DNA from: Montifringilla adamsi
Lineage: Eukaryota; Chordata; Aves; Passeriformes; Passeridae
Reading direction: 5' to 3'
NCBI GenBank assembly: GCA_017590115.1
Contig: JAGGNK010003335.1
Coordinates: forward strand, 10,788,286 to 10,852,285
DNA: 64,000 nt
Shown here: positions 38,059 through 51,310 of the stretch, piece by piece
How the letters are laid out: every line of letters starts with the position of its first letter
How positions within the stretch are numbered: the stretch's first letter is position 1
Program-made: the position numbers and the translations under genes
Notes under the pieces: generated by a model
Told to the model about the DNA's origin: nothing
Seen by the model: the letters and a program-made list of their open reading frames with translations, nothing else
Databases searched by the model: none

Positions 38059-41000
38059 AGTGGGGTGGGTACCAGTCCTTCCCTCGCCCTGTCTGGCATT
38101 GCTGGCTTGGACCAAATGCCTGGGGAAGTGGCACATCACAGCCATCTGCAAAAATGACATGATTGTGATTCTCTGCCTCCTGGGGATTTGTGAGAATAAG
38201 TCTGGTCATGATGAGGTGCTTATGGGTTCAGCAGTAACAGGGCCAGACAAGGCTCTTCAGACAGGGAGGTGGGTAGGGGCTGGGAGCAGAGCCTTGAAAA
38301 TGATTTTTTTTTTTTTAAAGCAGCCAGAATTTGCATGCAGGAAGTTTGTATCCACGCAACGAGGTCAAACTTGGTGCCTGTCTCATCTGACAAAATTGTT
38401 CCTGTTCCTTCAGCACTGCCCTGTGTCTGTCTCAGGGGAAAATCAAGCTCTGAATTTTGCCGACTGCCTCGTGCTGCTCGTTCCTCCAGCCGCACCTCGG
38501 CCCCGCAGAGGAGCCAATCCTTCTCCGTGAGAAATCTGAGTGTTAATAATTTCTGGCAAGTGTTGTGCTGAAGCAGACGATTCCCTAACGCCAGGCAGGC
38601 GTGTTGAGGAGTTACACTGGACAGGGCAAGGAAAACACTTCATTCATGTTTGAATTCCACAGCCTCCCAGGGCAGCCCTGGGAGCCAGGGCAGATCCATT
38701 TCACACGGATGCTTTCCTTTGGAAATGCCTCTGGTGATGGTCTGGTATGCAGTGGTGGCTGCTTTTTCTGTGAAAATACCCTCTGGCTTGAGATTCAGTA
38801 TTTTTGAAATTTTTTTCGTGACTTTCTTAAGGTGGATGAAGTGGTAAGGATATCCAGGTTTAATCTTGCCTCACAATGGGGCATCTGCTCCCTAATGTCA
38901 CTTGGTCAATGGGAACTGTGGGCCAGGTATACTCATTTGGGCATATTCATCATGTTTATTTGGTAAATGCAGTTATTAGTTATTTTATTGTTAGCTTTAT
39001 TTTAAATTAGACCTTCCCTTTCCCTCTGCCCTCAGCATTTCTACCTATTTTTTTTCCTCCAGTGTTTTTGAGCTGTTTTGCAAATTAATGTTAGAAATTG
39101 GATTGACTGGAAAAAAAAAAAAGGATTTATGATAAAGGAAAAGTCTTGACTGTGTTTCCAGTACTGTTTTATTTAAAAGTCATTGGGGGAAAGAAAAGAA
39201 AGGTGGGCTAAATACTACAACATTTCCTTGTGGTATTTTTCAATTGAGAAAGAAAGGGTGGTTTATAACTAAGTCTCACTTGGAATTGCTGGTGCTTGCC
39301 TGAATTCCATGGGGATTTCTGGAGTGTGGTTGTCCATGCTACATAAGGATCTCCCTTCCCTGACAGACAGGAGATGTGTGAGAAATTAGCATCTGTGCCA
39401 TGAGAATATCATTAATAGGCTGCTTGCATCTGGGCAGGCCTTTTTCTGTTCTTTAGGGATGAAATCCTGGAGCTCTAGCCTATTGATTCGCCTCTCAAGT
39501 GAGGCTCTGTGGGGTCAGCAGGTGTGTGTGGGCTCAGGGATAACGAGCTGCTGGATCCCACTTAATCCACAGGAACTGACCGTGGGTAAATACGAGGTAG
39601 CTCAAGGCTGCTCAACGTAGGTTTAGGAAAATATTTGTAATCACAAATATCTTTTTAATATCAGCATTTTCTAGGCCAAGGAGTTTCAAGGGTTTCTGGA
39701 ACAGTTTTAGATTTCCATTTCATTGCATTAAATAGGATATAAACACAAAATCAAGTGTCTTTTAGTCTTTATGTTCTCAGTGCAAAGGATATTTTTGTGA
39801 AATATACACTTAATGATTGTAGAGAGCAATAGAATAGCTCTGTTTTTAAAATATAACATATTCCATGCAAGAAGAGATCAACACAGTGCAGTTTAATGCT
39901 GTGTAAATATTTGTATATAAATAGAATAATCCTTTTTTAAACAAACAACTCCAAGGAGAGTAGATTTCCTTTGTGCAAAGATTGTGCATGTAACAGTTGT
40001 CACCTACCAGTTTAGCAGTGCATTCAGACTGTAATTTTATTTGCCTGAATTGTACCAGGGACAATGGCAGAGGAAGCTGCCAGCACTGCTCGCTACGTGA
40101 AAGCAGCAGTTCAAACACTCACAGGTATTTTGCCAGTGACACTTTCTCTGTCTTCCCTTTCTCTTTCTAATGGATCCCTGATGGAAATTACTGTCCAGTT
40201 TTCAGAGGGACAGTTCGTGGCAATTCATGCTCCACCAAAAGGTTTCTAATGAAGTTACAAAAGCTGTTAAAGTGAGATCAAATTTCACTAAGCAAAAGAA
40301 TATTATTTCACAGCTAATCTTTTTTCTTTAAATAATGAGATGTCTAGATGTACTTCATTCTAAAATGGATGCCCTTTAGATATCTGTAATGAAATAGCAT
40401 TTGTGTTTAGTGATACTTAATTTTTACTTCCCTCTTTTTATTTAAAACAAGTGAAAGGGACACATTGCTGTAATATTTCCAGATCGCTGCATTATTCTTA
40501 CAAGGTGGAAGGGTGCTTCGTATTTCTCCTGGCAGTCCTGAAAAACCTCTGTTAATGACTCAAATTAGAAATAATTTTCCTAAACACCTGTAGGAGTAAA
40601 TCTGTGTGCCATTTTTAGAGGTGAGGATCCAGCTTTCTGCACAAAGTTCCCCCATACCCAAGCAGGATAATAGAAGTGATTGATGTCTGAGCTGAGTTGT
40701 TTGGGTTTTTTTAATTCTTCTCCTATTTATAATTTCCTCTTGCTCTCACCTTATGCCGTTTGAGGTGGTAGTGAAGCAGCTGTCCTAGGATCTAATATGA
40801 GATATTTTCTCAGCATATGGTGGGAGTTTGAACTCGGGGTGTGCGTTGAATACCAACAGCTTAATCTGCTGCTGTGGAATAGAGGTGTTGGGATGACTGG
40901 AGTGAGACACAGTGGGGCAAACCCCAAAGGCAAAATCCACTTGCTGGGATGCTTCTCCTCCTCCAAACCAGGATTAAATCTGTTCATTTATTTTTATTTG

Positions 41001-43239
41001 TATTAAAGAATAATGGTTAGCACTGAAAATCAGGTCTGTAACATGAGCTTTGAAACAATTCACATCCTGAAAATGAAGTGTGAGCTGGAGCTGGTAGATC
41101 AAAGCCCAGCAGTGAGTGCTGGTGAGGGACAGAGCTGGCAGGACACACAGGGGGACACAGCGCCAGCAGCTTTAAATTAGGTGAATTATTGTTCAGGTAG
41201 AAAGTCCCAGGGCACTGCCTGTGGTGTTTCTTCTCAAATCCTGGTGCCCAGCATAACAATACATCTGCTTGATGTATGGAAAGCGTTTACATGAATATCC
41301 AAACAAAGCAAGTATTTGGAGAACACCAAAACGAGCGAAATAAACAACATCAAAGGGAGCATCACTGAAAATTCCAAAGGAAGGAACAAAAGGTTAGTGA
41401 GGAGCTGAAAGTCATGACTCCCAAATATTTCAGTAACATTCAAAGACCTCATTTTTTTGGCCAGCTATGGGCTCACTTTTAGTTATTTGGAGCCCACACT
41501 CAGTGATCTCTGTCTCTGAGGGGCAGGAGTGCGTGCTTGGCTGATTCTTCTCATGCAGCTTGAAGGAAACAAACAGCTCCAGTGCTGCTCTTCTGGGCTT
41601 TGGTGTGAAATTTGCTTCTTTCCCTTACAAGATTTGTGTGCTGCCTTCAGATACACACTGGTGGCTTCCTGCTGAAGTTCCTGCTTCTACACTTCCAGGT
41701 GGTAGAAATCCACATAGATTTGTTGCCTTCAGTGGAGTGATGTAATTAACATGAGCTGAGATTAGCCCTTAGGGAAATTCTCAACATTTTAAGCTGATTT
41801 GAGTATAACTTTAAAGGCAGTCATAGATAAAATTTAAACTTCTTCTTTAGGAGTGGTTATTTTTGTTAATGCTGTTCCCATTTTCTTGTAATCCACTTGG
41901 ACATGAGTAAGAACAGCAGAATAAATCCCACAATGTTGATTGTTTCTGGAAAGGGATGCTCTATGTTGACTAAGAAAATACTGAATTATTAAGTAGTTTT
42001 CTAAATATGTTGCCTGTCAGAATAAAACTAATGGGATGGTAGATGCAATTGTTACACTGAGGTTAAGACCTGAGATCTGTGGATGGAATAAGGATTACTT
42101 TTATGTAGAAAAACAGAAAGAATGTATGAAAGGCTTCTGTTCAGTAAAACCCTTGCTGAAGTCACCAGAATTGGTGTTCATTTGCATGGAAATGGTTTGT
42201 TATCTTGCACTGAGATTTTTCACCAGGAAGAGCCTAAATTTTGTCTCAAGCATGATGCTCAAAAAAGCTTTCTAATTTATAAAGGCTTGAAAGACTTCTC
42301 TTTATCCTCATCTTTAAAATATACTTATTCCCATCCTTAAAATAATATATGAAAATAATCTTCTATAGAGGCAAGTGTTAGAGGCCACAGAGGAATGGGA
42401 ATGGAGGCTTTCTACTTGTGTCATAAGATAACTGCCTCTAATTAGTAAAATCAAACTCATCAGTGGCCATTAGACTCTGGATGCCTTTCAGTGCCTCCTG
42501 GAATTGCCATTTTGTTGGCCATGTATTCTGTGGTGCCTCGGGACCATTGTTCATTTGCTCCTGTAAATTCCCAATTTCCACTGTGCCTGTCCTTTAACCT
42601 TACATCCAGTTGTCAGTGAGGCTGCCTGGCCAGGGGGTCTGTGGTGTCTGGAGCTGCTCCTGGTTCTGCTGGGACCCCCCTCGGCTGTAACAGCAGCCAG
42701 AGAGTAACCAGAACTCATTTCCTTGCAAGGCTTAAGGTGAAAAAGGAATTTCTCTTTAGATCAGAGGCAAGAACTGTTTTCACGCTTGTTTTGTACGTAG
42801 GAGCTGCTGTCTTCTGGGATAATTTGGGCGTTTTCATCCGACTCTTCCTTCCGCTGGTATCTGACTCCTTTCTGCTTTGGGCAGGGGTCCTTGGTGCTCG
42901 TTTGTGATGTGCCACAGGGAGGGTGGTGCAGCTGGGAGATGGGGACACGTGGTGGCTGTGCAGGACAGTGGGATGGCACTGCTGCTCCTCCTGGACAGCT
43001 CAGCCCTCTGGGGCTTTGCCTTCCAGCCCTGACCCCCAGGCAGAGCCCACCGCTGACAGCCACGTTATTTTAAAAGCATGACTCTCTCCCATCCCCTTGC
43101 CATGGAATGTTGCTGTTCAGGGTGCCTCGTGTGCTGGTGTAATTATATCAAAGCAGGGAGATTTGGTGGTAGGGAATAGCATCTGTAAATTCTCGTTTGT
43201 TTGATGACAGAGTGCTGGAAGGGCCTGGCAGTGCCGTGC
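38059..43239. other. Non-coding stretch, no gene seen
   Basis: Includes a CpG-richer patch at about 38455-38605 with roughly ten CpGs in 150 bp, and GC-richer sequence at 42600-43060. A 165-codon frame (38033-38530, +) crosses the first patch but resembles no protein I know. A 61-codon frame at 40064 begins in a good start context (ACAATGG) and is followed by a GT donor-like site, yet its sequence is unfamiliar. Confidence 0.55.
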
Positions 43240-43440
43240 TAATTGTTGTATGTGTTTAATAAAAGTGGTTGTGTTGTAAGTGTCAACTGAACGTTAAAAT
43301 CATATTATTAAATATGGATCTGTGCAAGCTGCTAACTGCTTTTGATCAGTTCATATAAACATGATGCATCCCTTAATTGTATTAAATTTAAGTAAATTTA
43401 ACAATTAATCTTCATTTAATTAACACTGCAGTTTTGACAG
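43240..43440. promoter_or_regulatory. AT-rich block, possible conserved non-coding element
   Basis: Non-repetitive AT-rich sequence with many TAAT/ATTA cores (CATATTATTAAATATGG, TTAATTGTATTAAATTTAAG, TTCATTTAATTAACACTGC) and a TTTGATCAG motif. This is the densest such block in the window and is what homeodomain-bound elements often look like. There is no direct evidence of function. Confidence 0.25.
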
Positions 43441-43881
43441 CCTATCATTTAGGGATTGTTGTAGACTCTTTTAAGCAGTCAAACCAAATGCTCCTGATTT
43501 ATTTATCTATATATGTATATTTATTAATTTACTTGCACTGTTTTTTGAGAGGATGTGTTTCAGAGAAGCACCTTATAATGTAAATGCTGGATAAATCATT
43601 TGAAGTGTGTGTGTAGCTAAAATACTGCCCTGATCAGCTGATCTGGCTTTGAAAGCATCGTGCTGCATTACAAGTACACCAGAATCTTTAGATTTTTCTA
43701 TGAAATTTGTTCACAGAGACTGTCTGGCAAACAAGCCCATTCCTACTGCTTAGGGAGTAAGTGCAGAGCTACAGAGTTGAAGAAAGCTTTATTAATCCTT
43801 TCTCTGGTCCTTCAGTCTCACTGATTCTTGACATGGCTACTGGAAAACTACTGGCTTTTTCTTAATTCACTGTTCCTTCAG

Positions 43882-43958
43882 CTTCTTTTTTTTTTTTTTT
43901 TTTTTTCCCCCTTTCCTTTTTTCTTTCCCCCCTCTTTTTTTTTTTTTTTTTTTTTTTT
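43882..43958. repeat. Polypyrimidine tract
   Basis: T21 (43886-43906), C5, mixed T/C, and T24 (43935-43958) form about 77 bp with only C and T. On the minus strand it gives a Lys/Gly-rich spurious frame. Such mirror-like pyrimidine tracts can form triplex DNA and often cause assembly errors. Confidence 0.9.
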
Positions 43959-46892
43959 GGTCATCTGAGGCAGAAATTCTGGGAAGAATTCAGTGAATAT
44001 TAAACAGTAATTTAAATTACAGGGCAAAGGTAATAAATCACTGTGCTTGGTACTCATTCTAAACCTCATCTCATTTAGAGACTATTTTCCATGGTGACAG
44101 AATTAAAATATTAATTTGGTTTTCAATGATTCTCTTTCAGCTGCACTTTATGTTTCTGCCTTAGGTTTCTATAGATTTTGTCACTTTAAAAAATGTACCA
44201 CTGAGGGCAGGGGTTTAATTATCTGATTTGCTTTTCCATTTAAACTTCCAGAATGATTTTCATCTAATGATCTTATCTGTTCTGTATTTGATTATTGGAT
44301 GTAAATCAATCACATGGAAATATTTGTATCATCTGTCACATACATTGGAAAATGACATTCAGAAATCAGAGTCTGCTGCTCAGAGTCTGCTGCTCATTTG
44401 GAGTTATCCCATTCAGATGCAGTACAGCTCAGGCTGGATGCACCCCTGCTCTGTGGTCATGGAACTGGGCTGGCAAAAGAGAGCAAAGTGAGGCAAAATA
44501 AGCTCCATTAAAGTTAAAAACAATTAGATAGGATATAGTATTTCTATATCTTAAATCTCCAAAAATAAAAGCATGTTCCAAAGCCGTACCTCATTGTGAT
44601 GAGAGATGGATGATCTTAGGAAGCAGGATTATCCTATTCAAAGACCCATGGAATCCCTCGGAAATGCACTGTACATATTTCCTTGTAAACTCTTCAATCC
44701 CTGCATTTTTAGTTATTAAAAAAAGCAAAATATGAACTCTTTGGTAGGGTTCTGCTGTGATCCCTTTGGGCTTATACAGTCATGAGTAATCTCTTGCTGT
44801 GTAGAAACTGGACATTTCTCCAGCTGGTGCCACAGCTTTTAGTCTTCCCCAAAATTAAATTATTGCTTGAATACTAAGTGTGATGTAAGTCTCTGAAGAG
44901 GTCTGGTTCTTCTCTGTGGCAGACAAATGGGATGTCCCCACAAAGGAGATGCTCCTGCAGCATCTGCTGCAGTGATTGCAAAGTGATGGTTGATTAATTC
45001 TCTTCACATTTTAGATTGGTTTATGCTGTTTCAATGTCCTGCAAGGCTTTTTGCTCCAGCCTAGATGGAAAATGGAGCATTCCCAGTTGCATGTGATGTA
45101 ACAGTTGTTGTTGACCTGCATCTGATGTCAGAGGCCAGCAGAGTCTGTGGAGATGGGAAATGGGGAGGGAATAGGTGAGATACAGGACAATGACATCATT
45201 TTTAGCTTAATAAAACTCACTGGCTGTAAAGATTTCCCCCCCAGGCTGCTCTGCCTTGGAGGATTCTGTGTGCCCGGGGTGCATGCCCAGGGTCTGAAAT
45301 ACAGACTTGGCTCCTGTGTCCCTGGTACTAATTCCACACATAATGAGAACTTCTTAATTAGGCCTGTTCCACAGGAGCACTTACTCTCCACTTATGCAAT
45401 GAATTTTCTGTAAGTAAAAGTGTAGTACAGTAATTGTGATGCATGATGGGCGTGTTTAGATAACCCTCCTATTATTTTAGGAAGTGCAGTACTTCAAAGA
45501 AAACTTATCCCAAGGTGTCCCTTAAACTTTTCTTTTGTATTACCCTCTGGATTACTCTCCTATCTTCTTCCTTTGATATGTTAATTCAGTCATTTTTTTC
45601 TACCAGGGCTCATTGCTCCTGCTTTTTTTTCTTCTTTTTTAAACTGTAATTTAATTTTGTGGAGAGTTAATGCTTATCAGTCTTGTTTTACTAGTTGACA
45701 ATTTCTGGGACCATTTTTCTTCTTTGAAATGAAAGTCTGTGTACTGTTCTGCCTGACTTTTGTGTTTACTAATCCGTGTTACTGTTTTTTAACAGATTTT
45801 GCTTGTTACTGTTTGTTCTTTTTGAAACAGCAGCACTAATTTTTTTCTTGGTTTTAGTTTGAGCTGTTTGGATCTCATAGTGCTTTAGCATAATTAAGAA
45901 ACGTATATCAAAGCTGCTGACTGAAAGGTTTTGTCAGTCTCTCTTCCACACACATACTTGTCAACTTTGAAACTTCAACCAAGATTAGTCAAATTTACCC
46001 ACAGTTCATGAAAACTTGACTCTGGTGGGAAACAAATGCTTAGATTTGAAGCAAACTCAGCCTCAAGCATTGGGAGCTTCACTTTCTTGGCCAAAAGCTT
46101 CACCTGTCAGTTTTCAGGAAGGCTTGTACAGCATATGAAATCTGACTTCTTTTCCATCAGCTATACAGCAAATGGTAATGAATTAATTTACAACTCATTA
46201 TTTAAGCCCTTTGAGCAATAGCTTCAAAGATCTATCGGCTGTTGTCTCAAAAATTAAGCACCCAGCTCTGCCACCCATGTACAGTCTGGATGATGCAGAT
46301 TCTGCAGGGCTGCAGTTTGCTCACATTGAATTGTAAAAATCTAATTCTTTATCCCTTTCTAACTCAGCATAAAGCCGATAAACCAGTTTTCTTGTTTGTG
46401 CTTCAAATTTAGCACAAGTCATATGGTTTAGCAGGAGCTTAATTTTATTTACTGATGAGTTCAGCCAGCTCTTCCAGTGGGCTTTTTCCCCTGATGGCGC
46501 TGCAGAAACATGCTGGCAGTGCAGCTGAAAATATCCCTGCTCAGTTCCTTCCCAGCAGACAGTGGTGCCTTTATAATTCTGATGCACTAATATAGGAGGA
46601 AAGCTTCAGCCACCAAAAGAAGAGGGAGGAGGAAAGGTCCAGGTTTAGAAGTTCATTGCCATGTGGCTGTTCATGTCACTGCAGTGATCCCAGTGAGGTG
46701 CTGCTCTTTGGGGTCTTGCAGGGTTTGTGTGGTCACAGTGGGGGCTGAAGTGTGGTGTGTTCAATCAGCTTCACCAGTCCCAATCTGTCCATCAGTGTGG
46801 AGTTACCTCCCTTGGCTCTCTGTGGGTTTGCTTCCATGCTATTGGTGGCATTTACCTCATTCTTAATTATTTCAGTCATTTTGATGTTTGCT
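43959..46892. other. Non-coding stretch, no gene seen
   Basis: Ordinary AT-rich sequence. A 14-bp direct duplication, CAGAGTCTGCTGCT twice, lies at 44367-44394. Open frames are below 90 codons. No transposon or RNA gene recognised. Confidence 0.6.
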
Positions 46893-47094
46893 GTGAGGGT
46901 GGTGGGGCCCTGGCACAGGTTGCTCAGAGAAGCTGTGGCTGCCCCATCCCTGAAGTGTCCAAGGCCAGGTTGGATGGGGCTTGGAGCAACCTGGGGTAGT
47001 GGAAAGGGTCCCTGCCTGTGGCAGGAGGGTTGGAATGAGACGATCTTAAGATCCTTTCCACCCCAAACCATTCTGGAATTCTGATTCTATGATG
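46893..47094 (+). mobile_element. CR1 LINE fragment, 3' end
   Basis: The longest of the CR1 tails, about 200 bp. It opens with GGTGGGGCCCTGGCACAGG, then GAGAAGCTGTGGCTGCCCC, AAGTGTCCAAGGCCAGG, GGATGGGGCTTGGAGCAACC, the GGTCCCTGCCTGTGGCAGG block, and ends CCAAACCATTCTGGAATTC followed by TGATTCTATGATG. The octamer tail on the right sets the + orientation. The internal GATCTTAAGATCCTTTCC shows a few substitutions from the usual tail. Confidence 0.95.
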
Positions 47095-50000
47095 CTGATG
47101 TATTTAACAATACTTTTTAGCTCGTTAGAACTGTACTGTGTCTTTGCCTCCAGGCTCTTGAATAGCAATTAACAGGATCAGTACATAATGAGATACTCTC
47201 TGTATGTTAAAAGTCCTTCTTTTCTATTTATGTGTCTAGAGTACATCAAATGAAATTCAAACCTCTTGGGTGACTGTTTTTTCTCACCACTCTTGTGCTT
47301 TTTTATGGTGTTTGTGAATCTTGGTCTCCAGGGATTATCACTCATGCTGATGGAATTAGGTGTCTGTGGTCCATCACCCTAGAAATATTCCACTGAATAT
47401 CTCTTTATAAGACTGGCTCACCATCAGAAGCAAAGCTGGACAAGCCCTGAGCTTTGGGAATATCTTCACCTCTCTGAACTGCATCGTTTTGGCTGGAGCT
47501 AGATCCAAGAGCCAGCTGCACTCAAAGGCAGGGAAAGTTTGCATCTGGAGGTGGATTTCAAGTCTTATCTGTGCTGGATTTTTCCCCAGCTCCTCTGTGA
47601 GCTCCCCTGTACCTCTGTGCAGTTGCTCTGACAGGCAAGACAGAGATTTTGTAATTAGGAGCCTTCCATCATATGGTGTCCCTGCTGCGTTGCCTCGCCA
47701 GCTGTCTTCCCGGGGCTGAGGAAGCTTTGCTTTTACCATGCTTCACACAGCATTAAACTGTGTAGAAAAGGCTAAATATTGTAGGCCAGATGCTGCTTTC
47801 CCTTTGCCTTTTATCAGCCTAGAGAATAATCTCACTCCTGGGATGGCATTTGCTCCTGTTAACCACTGCCTTGCTGCAGAAGGCTCCTTCCTCCTCGGTC
47901 CTCCCTGTCCCCTGGCACTTTGGCAGAGGATTATTTCCACTGTGGGCTGATTGTTTGGGACCACCTTTTCTTTTTCATTTTGGAACACATTGGTGGGCTT
48001 CACTCCAGTTGCATCATGGAGGCAAGCAGAATATGTAATGTTTTTTCTTTTATTTTTCTCTCATATGTATATTTTTTAAAGAAATCCTTAAAACAGGAAT
48101 GGCAATGACATCTGTTGGTATGACTGGAGCTAACCTCTCTAGTTATTTATCTAATGAAACTGAATTTTTCTGCAGAAAACTGCAGTTTTCTGTGTTCTCT
48201 TTCACAGCACCAAGAGGCATTCTTTGAACTCCTCCCCATTTCCTTCTCCATTTCTATTTGGAAGTGCTCCTTATCTGCTTTTATCCTGTGAGGGAGGAAT
48301 TTTTTGAGCCTGAAATGAAGAAGCAGCCCCTAAGGGGACTTTAATACAGAGAGGTTACAACTCAGACAATAATTTGGGTCAATTTAAATGGCATGTGGGT
48401 GTGGGTTTAAATAAATAGCTTTAACCTTTAGCTTACTGATGGAACTGAAAATAGATACAGGGTTGGGCATATAGGAAGAAATGTGCCATTGCTGCCAGCA
48501 TTACTTTGAATAAATAGATCTCTCTTCAGGGCTGTCAAACCAGTACCTTTTCCAGTAAGAAGCAATAAGATATTTTTTCTTTTTCCTTTTCTATTTTTTA
48601 ACCAGCAGCCAAGTCTAGAACAAGCTCTTACTCTTTTTTTTCCTTTGGTGGTTTTGTATTCCCAGGCTTTCACTTGGCAATTTCCTTATATCACCTAGAC
48701 TTTTAATAACATTCATAGATCTTTGTGGCTATTAATTTGCCCAGTTAAACCTACATGTAGACTTTCCCTAACAATTTATATCCTAAAGGCAGGAATTAGA
48801 GCATGTGTTGATCTTACTCCATGTTTGCCATGTTTCAGCTGGGAACTCTGTGAACTGCTTTTCTCCCCCCTATTATTTGTGGCTTAAGAAGTAGAGAAGA
48901 ACTCATGGTTTGGAGGCCAAAAAGTGGTGGACCTGCTCTAGTTTAATAATAGTCCTCTCTAGGCTGAGCTCTGTCCCTGCTGCCCAGGTAGTAGATGTGG
49001 AATAAGTGTGAGCTCCTGTACTTTGCATCTTCAGAAGGACAGCAGAATTATGAGCAGATTTTGTCTGCAAGCATTTATCTGGTGAAGAAATATGAAGAAA
49101 CATTGTTATTTTAAGCTCGTACCGATATGAAAATCTCATCCATAGTATTGTAATGTGGCAGCTACTCAGTTGTCCACAAAGAGTTGATTTAAAGTCAAAA
49201 TTTGCAGGCAGTTGGTGGGAGGGGAGGAGCATGTTGTTGCTTTATCTGAGGGGACTGAAAAACCTCTTTGAAACTCAAGTGAAATAAAGAAAGCAAACAT
49301 CATGGAATAATTTTCTTAATATATCCAAGCTGATGGGTGATATTTCAGCACTAAGTAGCAGCGTTGTAAGTGTTTGCTGTTGCAAACTAACCCAGTCAAG
49401 CATCTGAGTGCCCTTGCTTTTCCAAGCTGCAGCTGCATTTTCTTTTCAGAAATAAGTGGCATTAACAGCAGTGCAGGTCTCCCACCCTCTGTAAGGATGA
49501 AGCTCAGCAGTGTGGGAATTGCCTCTGTAAATAAGGTGCTGATAAAGAACTACCAACTTTAGATCTTGTAAAGGCAGTGAGGTTTCTTGGAGGAGTGCAA
49601 AGCTATTTTCAGCTGCTGATTTGCTCATGGAGCATAAATGTGGGCATGATGAAATACGCAGATAATGTTTCATAGTAACCATCTGATAGCTAATAATGGT
49701 GAAGAAAAATAGAGTCGTAAGTTTGGCGTGGGCTGCAGTTTTAGTGCCGTTGCCTTCTGCAGGTTGTTACTACTGCCTGTACCTGCTGAGCAGCAGATAG
49801 GTAGTTGCAAAGCATGCCAAGGGCAAATAAATTCATTTTTCCCTTTTATGCCTGAACAGATTGCTACCCCACCACAAACAGGTTGTAGCCTTGTGTTCTC
49901 TAAAGTGTAATGCAGCGTCAGCCCGATGTAACTGCGCCACACCAAGGAGTGCCATGCCATGTGGGGAGATGTTTTGGCATGTATTTCCATAATAAAACAC

Positions 50001-51159
50001 CTTAAATTTGCCTATGCAAAACAGATTTGGGGTGATTCACTAATTTTGCAAGGAGCCTCTTTAGGAAGTGCAGCACAGTAGGTCATGGGTTGTGATTTCA
50101 TTATTTTGTGGTGTGGGATGGGCTGTGGCGTTGCTGGGGCTGGGGGACAAGCTGCAGCAAGGTGCCACCAAGGACAAAAGCTCAAGAGCTGAATTCCAGA
50201 AGAAAGGACACCGATTTCAGAGCAGTGAGACCATTCAGCATCAATGGTAAGGAGTGAAAGGCAGATGCTTGAGAGAGGTAGAGAAATTCTTCCTTTTCAG
50301 GTTATCTGCCTATGCTCTGGTGAATCAAGATGGGGAAGAAAACAGCCCAGGTGGTTTAGTTGTTGTGTAGCTGTTTGGAAGGTTTCTCAAACTCTTCCCT
50401 GAAGCATCTGCTTTTGCTGCTGTCTGGTTCGGCTTTATGGTCTAAACAGAGCACTTGTCTGATCTGCTATGGCAAATTTCAAAGTCTGAATATCACAGAG
50501 AATAATCCATAAGTAAACAGTGATATTCTCTCTAAGGCATTCAACTTCCAGGCCCTGGGCATTTTCATGGTTTTATGTGCATCCCTTTGAAACTTCTACC
50601 CTGCTAATCAGTGGAATATTCAAGGATGTGTCCAGCTAAGGAATGCTGGACACTGTGAGCACTGAAGGCCAGTTGTTGTGTTATCTTCATCTGCAGTTCT
50701 TGTATGAAGAATGGTCAGTGTTCTCTTCTCTCATAAGAGCAATAGTGAATATGCCCCTCCACCTGTGTGCCTGTGAGGACCTGCAGGGAGCAGTCTGCTG
50801 TGTGCACAGAGGGAGGGGGACAGCCTGGCTGATACCCAACATTTTGTGTTACCTGTATAAAATATAAAAGCAGGTGTCTGTGTGTGCAGCTGGAATCAGT
50901 TAGCACAAACAGCAGAAAAGGTGAATGTTGCAGAATGCCCTCGGGGGGAGTGGAGGACCCTGCAGTGACAAAACCTGTCCTGGCTGCACCACCTGATGTG
51001 CAGGAATCAGCAGCAGCTTGCCCTCTGACACAGGGTTGGGATGGGAAGGGGGAGTCTGGGGTGAAGATGTTGCTTATTCATGTAACAATTTGTGTCAAGT
51101 AGGCACTTTCTTGTTCGTTCCTTTTGATCTTTTTTACATACCCTAATTATGGATACAGT
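47095..51159. other. Non-coding stretch, no gene seen
   Basis: Stop-dense sequence. Frames up to about 120 codons on both strands around 47370-48000 have no known relative. The 20-bp palindrome at 48173 is listed separately. Confidence 0.6.
48173..48192. repeat. 20-bp perfect palindrome
   Basis: CAGAAAACTGCAGTTTTCTG is a perfect self-complementary 20-mer centred on CTGCAG. It could form a cruciform or be a dimer binding site. A perfect palindrome this long is uncommon by chance in a given 64 kb, but low-complexity A/T arms make it easier. Confidence 0.9.
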
Positions 51160-51310
51160 CTTGACAAAGATGATAAAGGGCCTCAGGGGTTATAAAACAG
51201 GAGGCAAGGTTAAGAAAATTATGTTTATATTCATTAGAATAGAAGAGATTAAGAGGGGTCGTGACCAAGGTGTACAAAATCCAAAAAGTATTGAAGAAAA
51301 AGTGATGCCA
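51160..51310 (+). pseudogene. Degenerate CR1 ORF2 remnant, C-terminal region
   Basis: Translated from 51204 the + strand gives RLRKLCLYSLE*KRLRG followed by VVTKVYKI. This matches the conserved stretch after the reverse transcriptase of CR1-type elements (ERLRELGLFSLEKRRLRG then a D-x-I-x-V-Y-K segment), with one in-frame TAG at 51240-51242. Just upstream ATGATAAAGGGCCTC fits the preceding methionine-isoleucine-rich part. It is a dead, old copy of a CR1-family LINE, older than the short 3'-tail fragments elsewhere. The frame ends at TGA 51303-51305; exact limits of the element are unclear. Confidence 0.75.

Noticed and set aside
38033..38530. 165-codon frame on +
   Set aside because: No family resemblance; part of it crosses a homopolymer T run giving Phe residues, and part a GC-rich patch.
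40064..40249. 61-codon frame with good start context and a GT donor-like site
   Set aside because: The protein is unfamiliar, the donor match is weak, and no neighbouring exon is visible. It may be chance.
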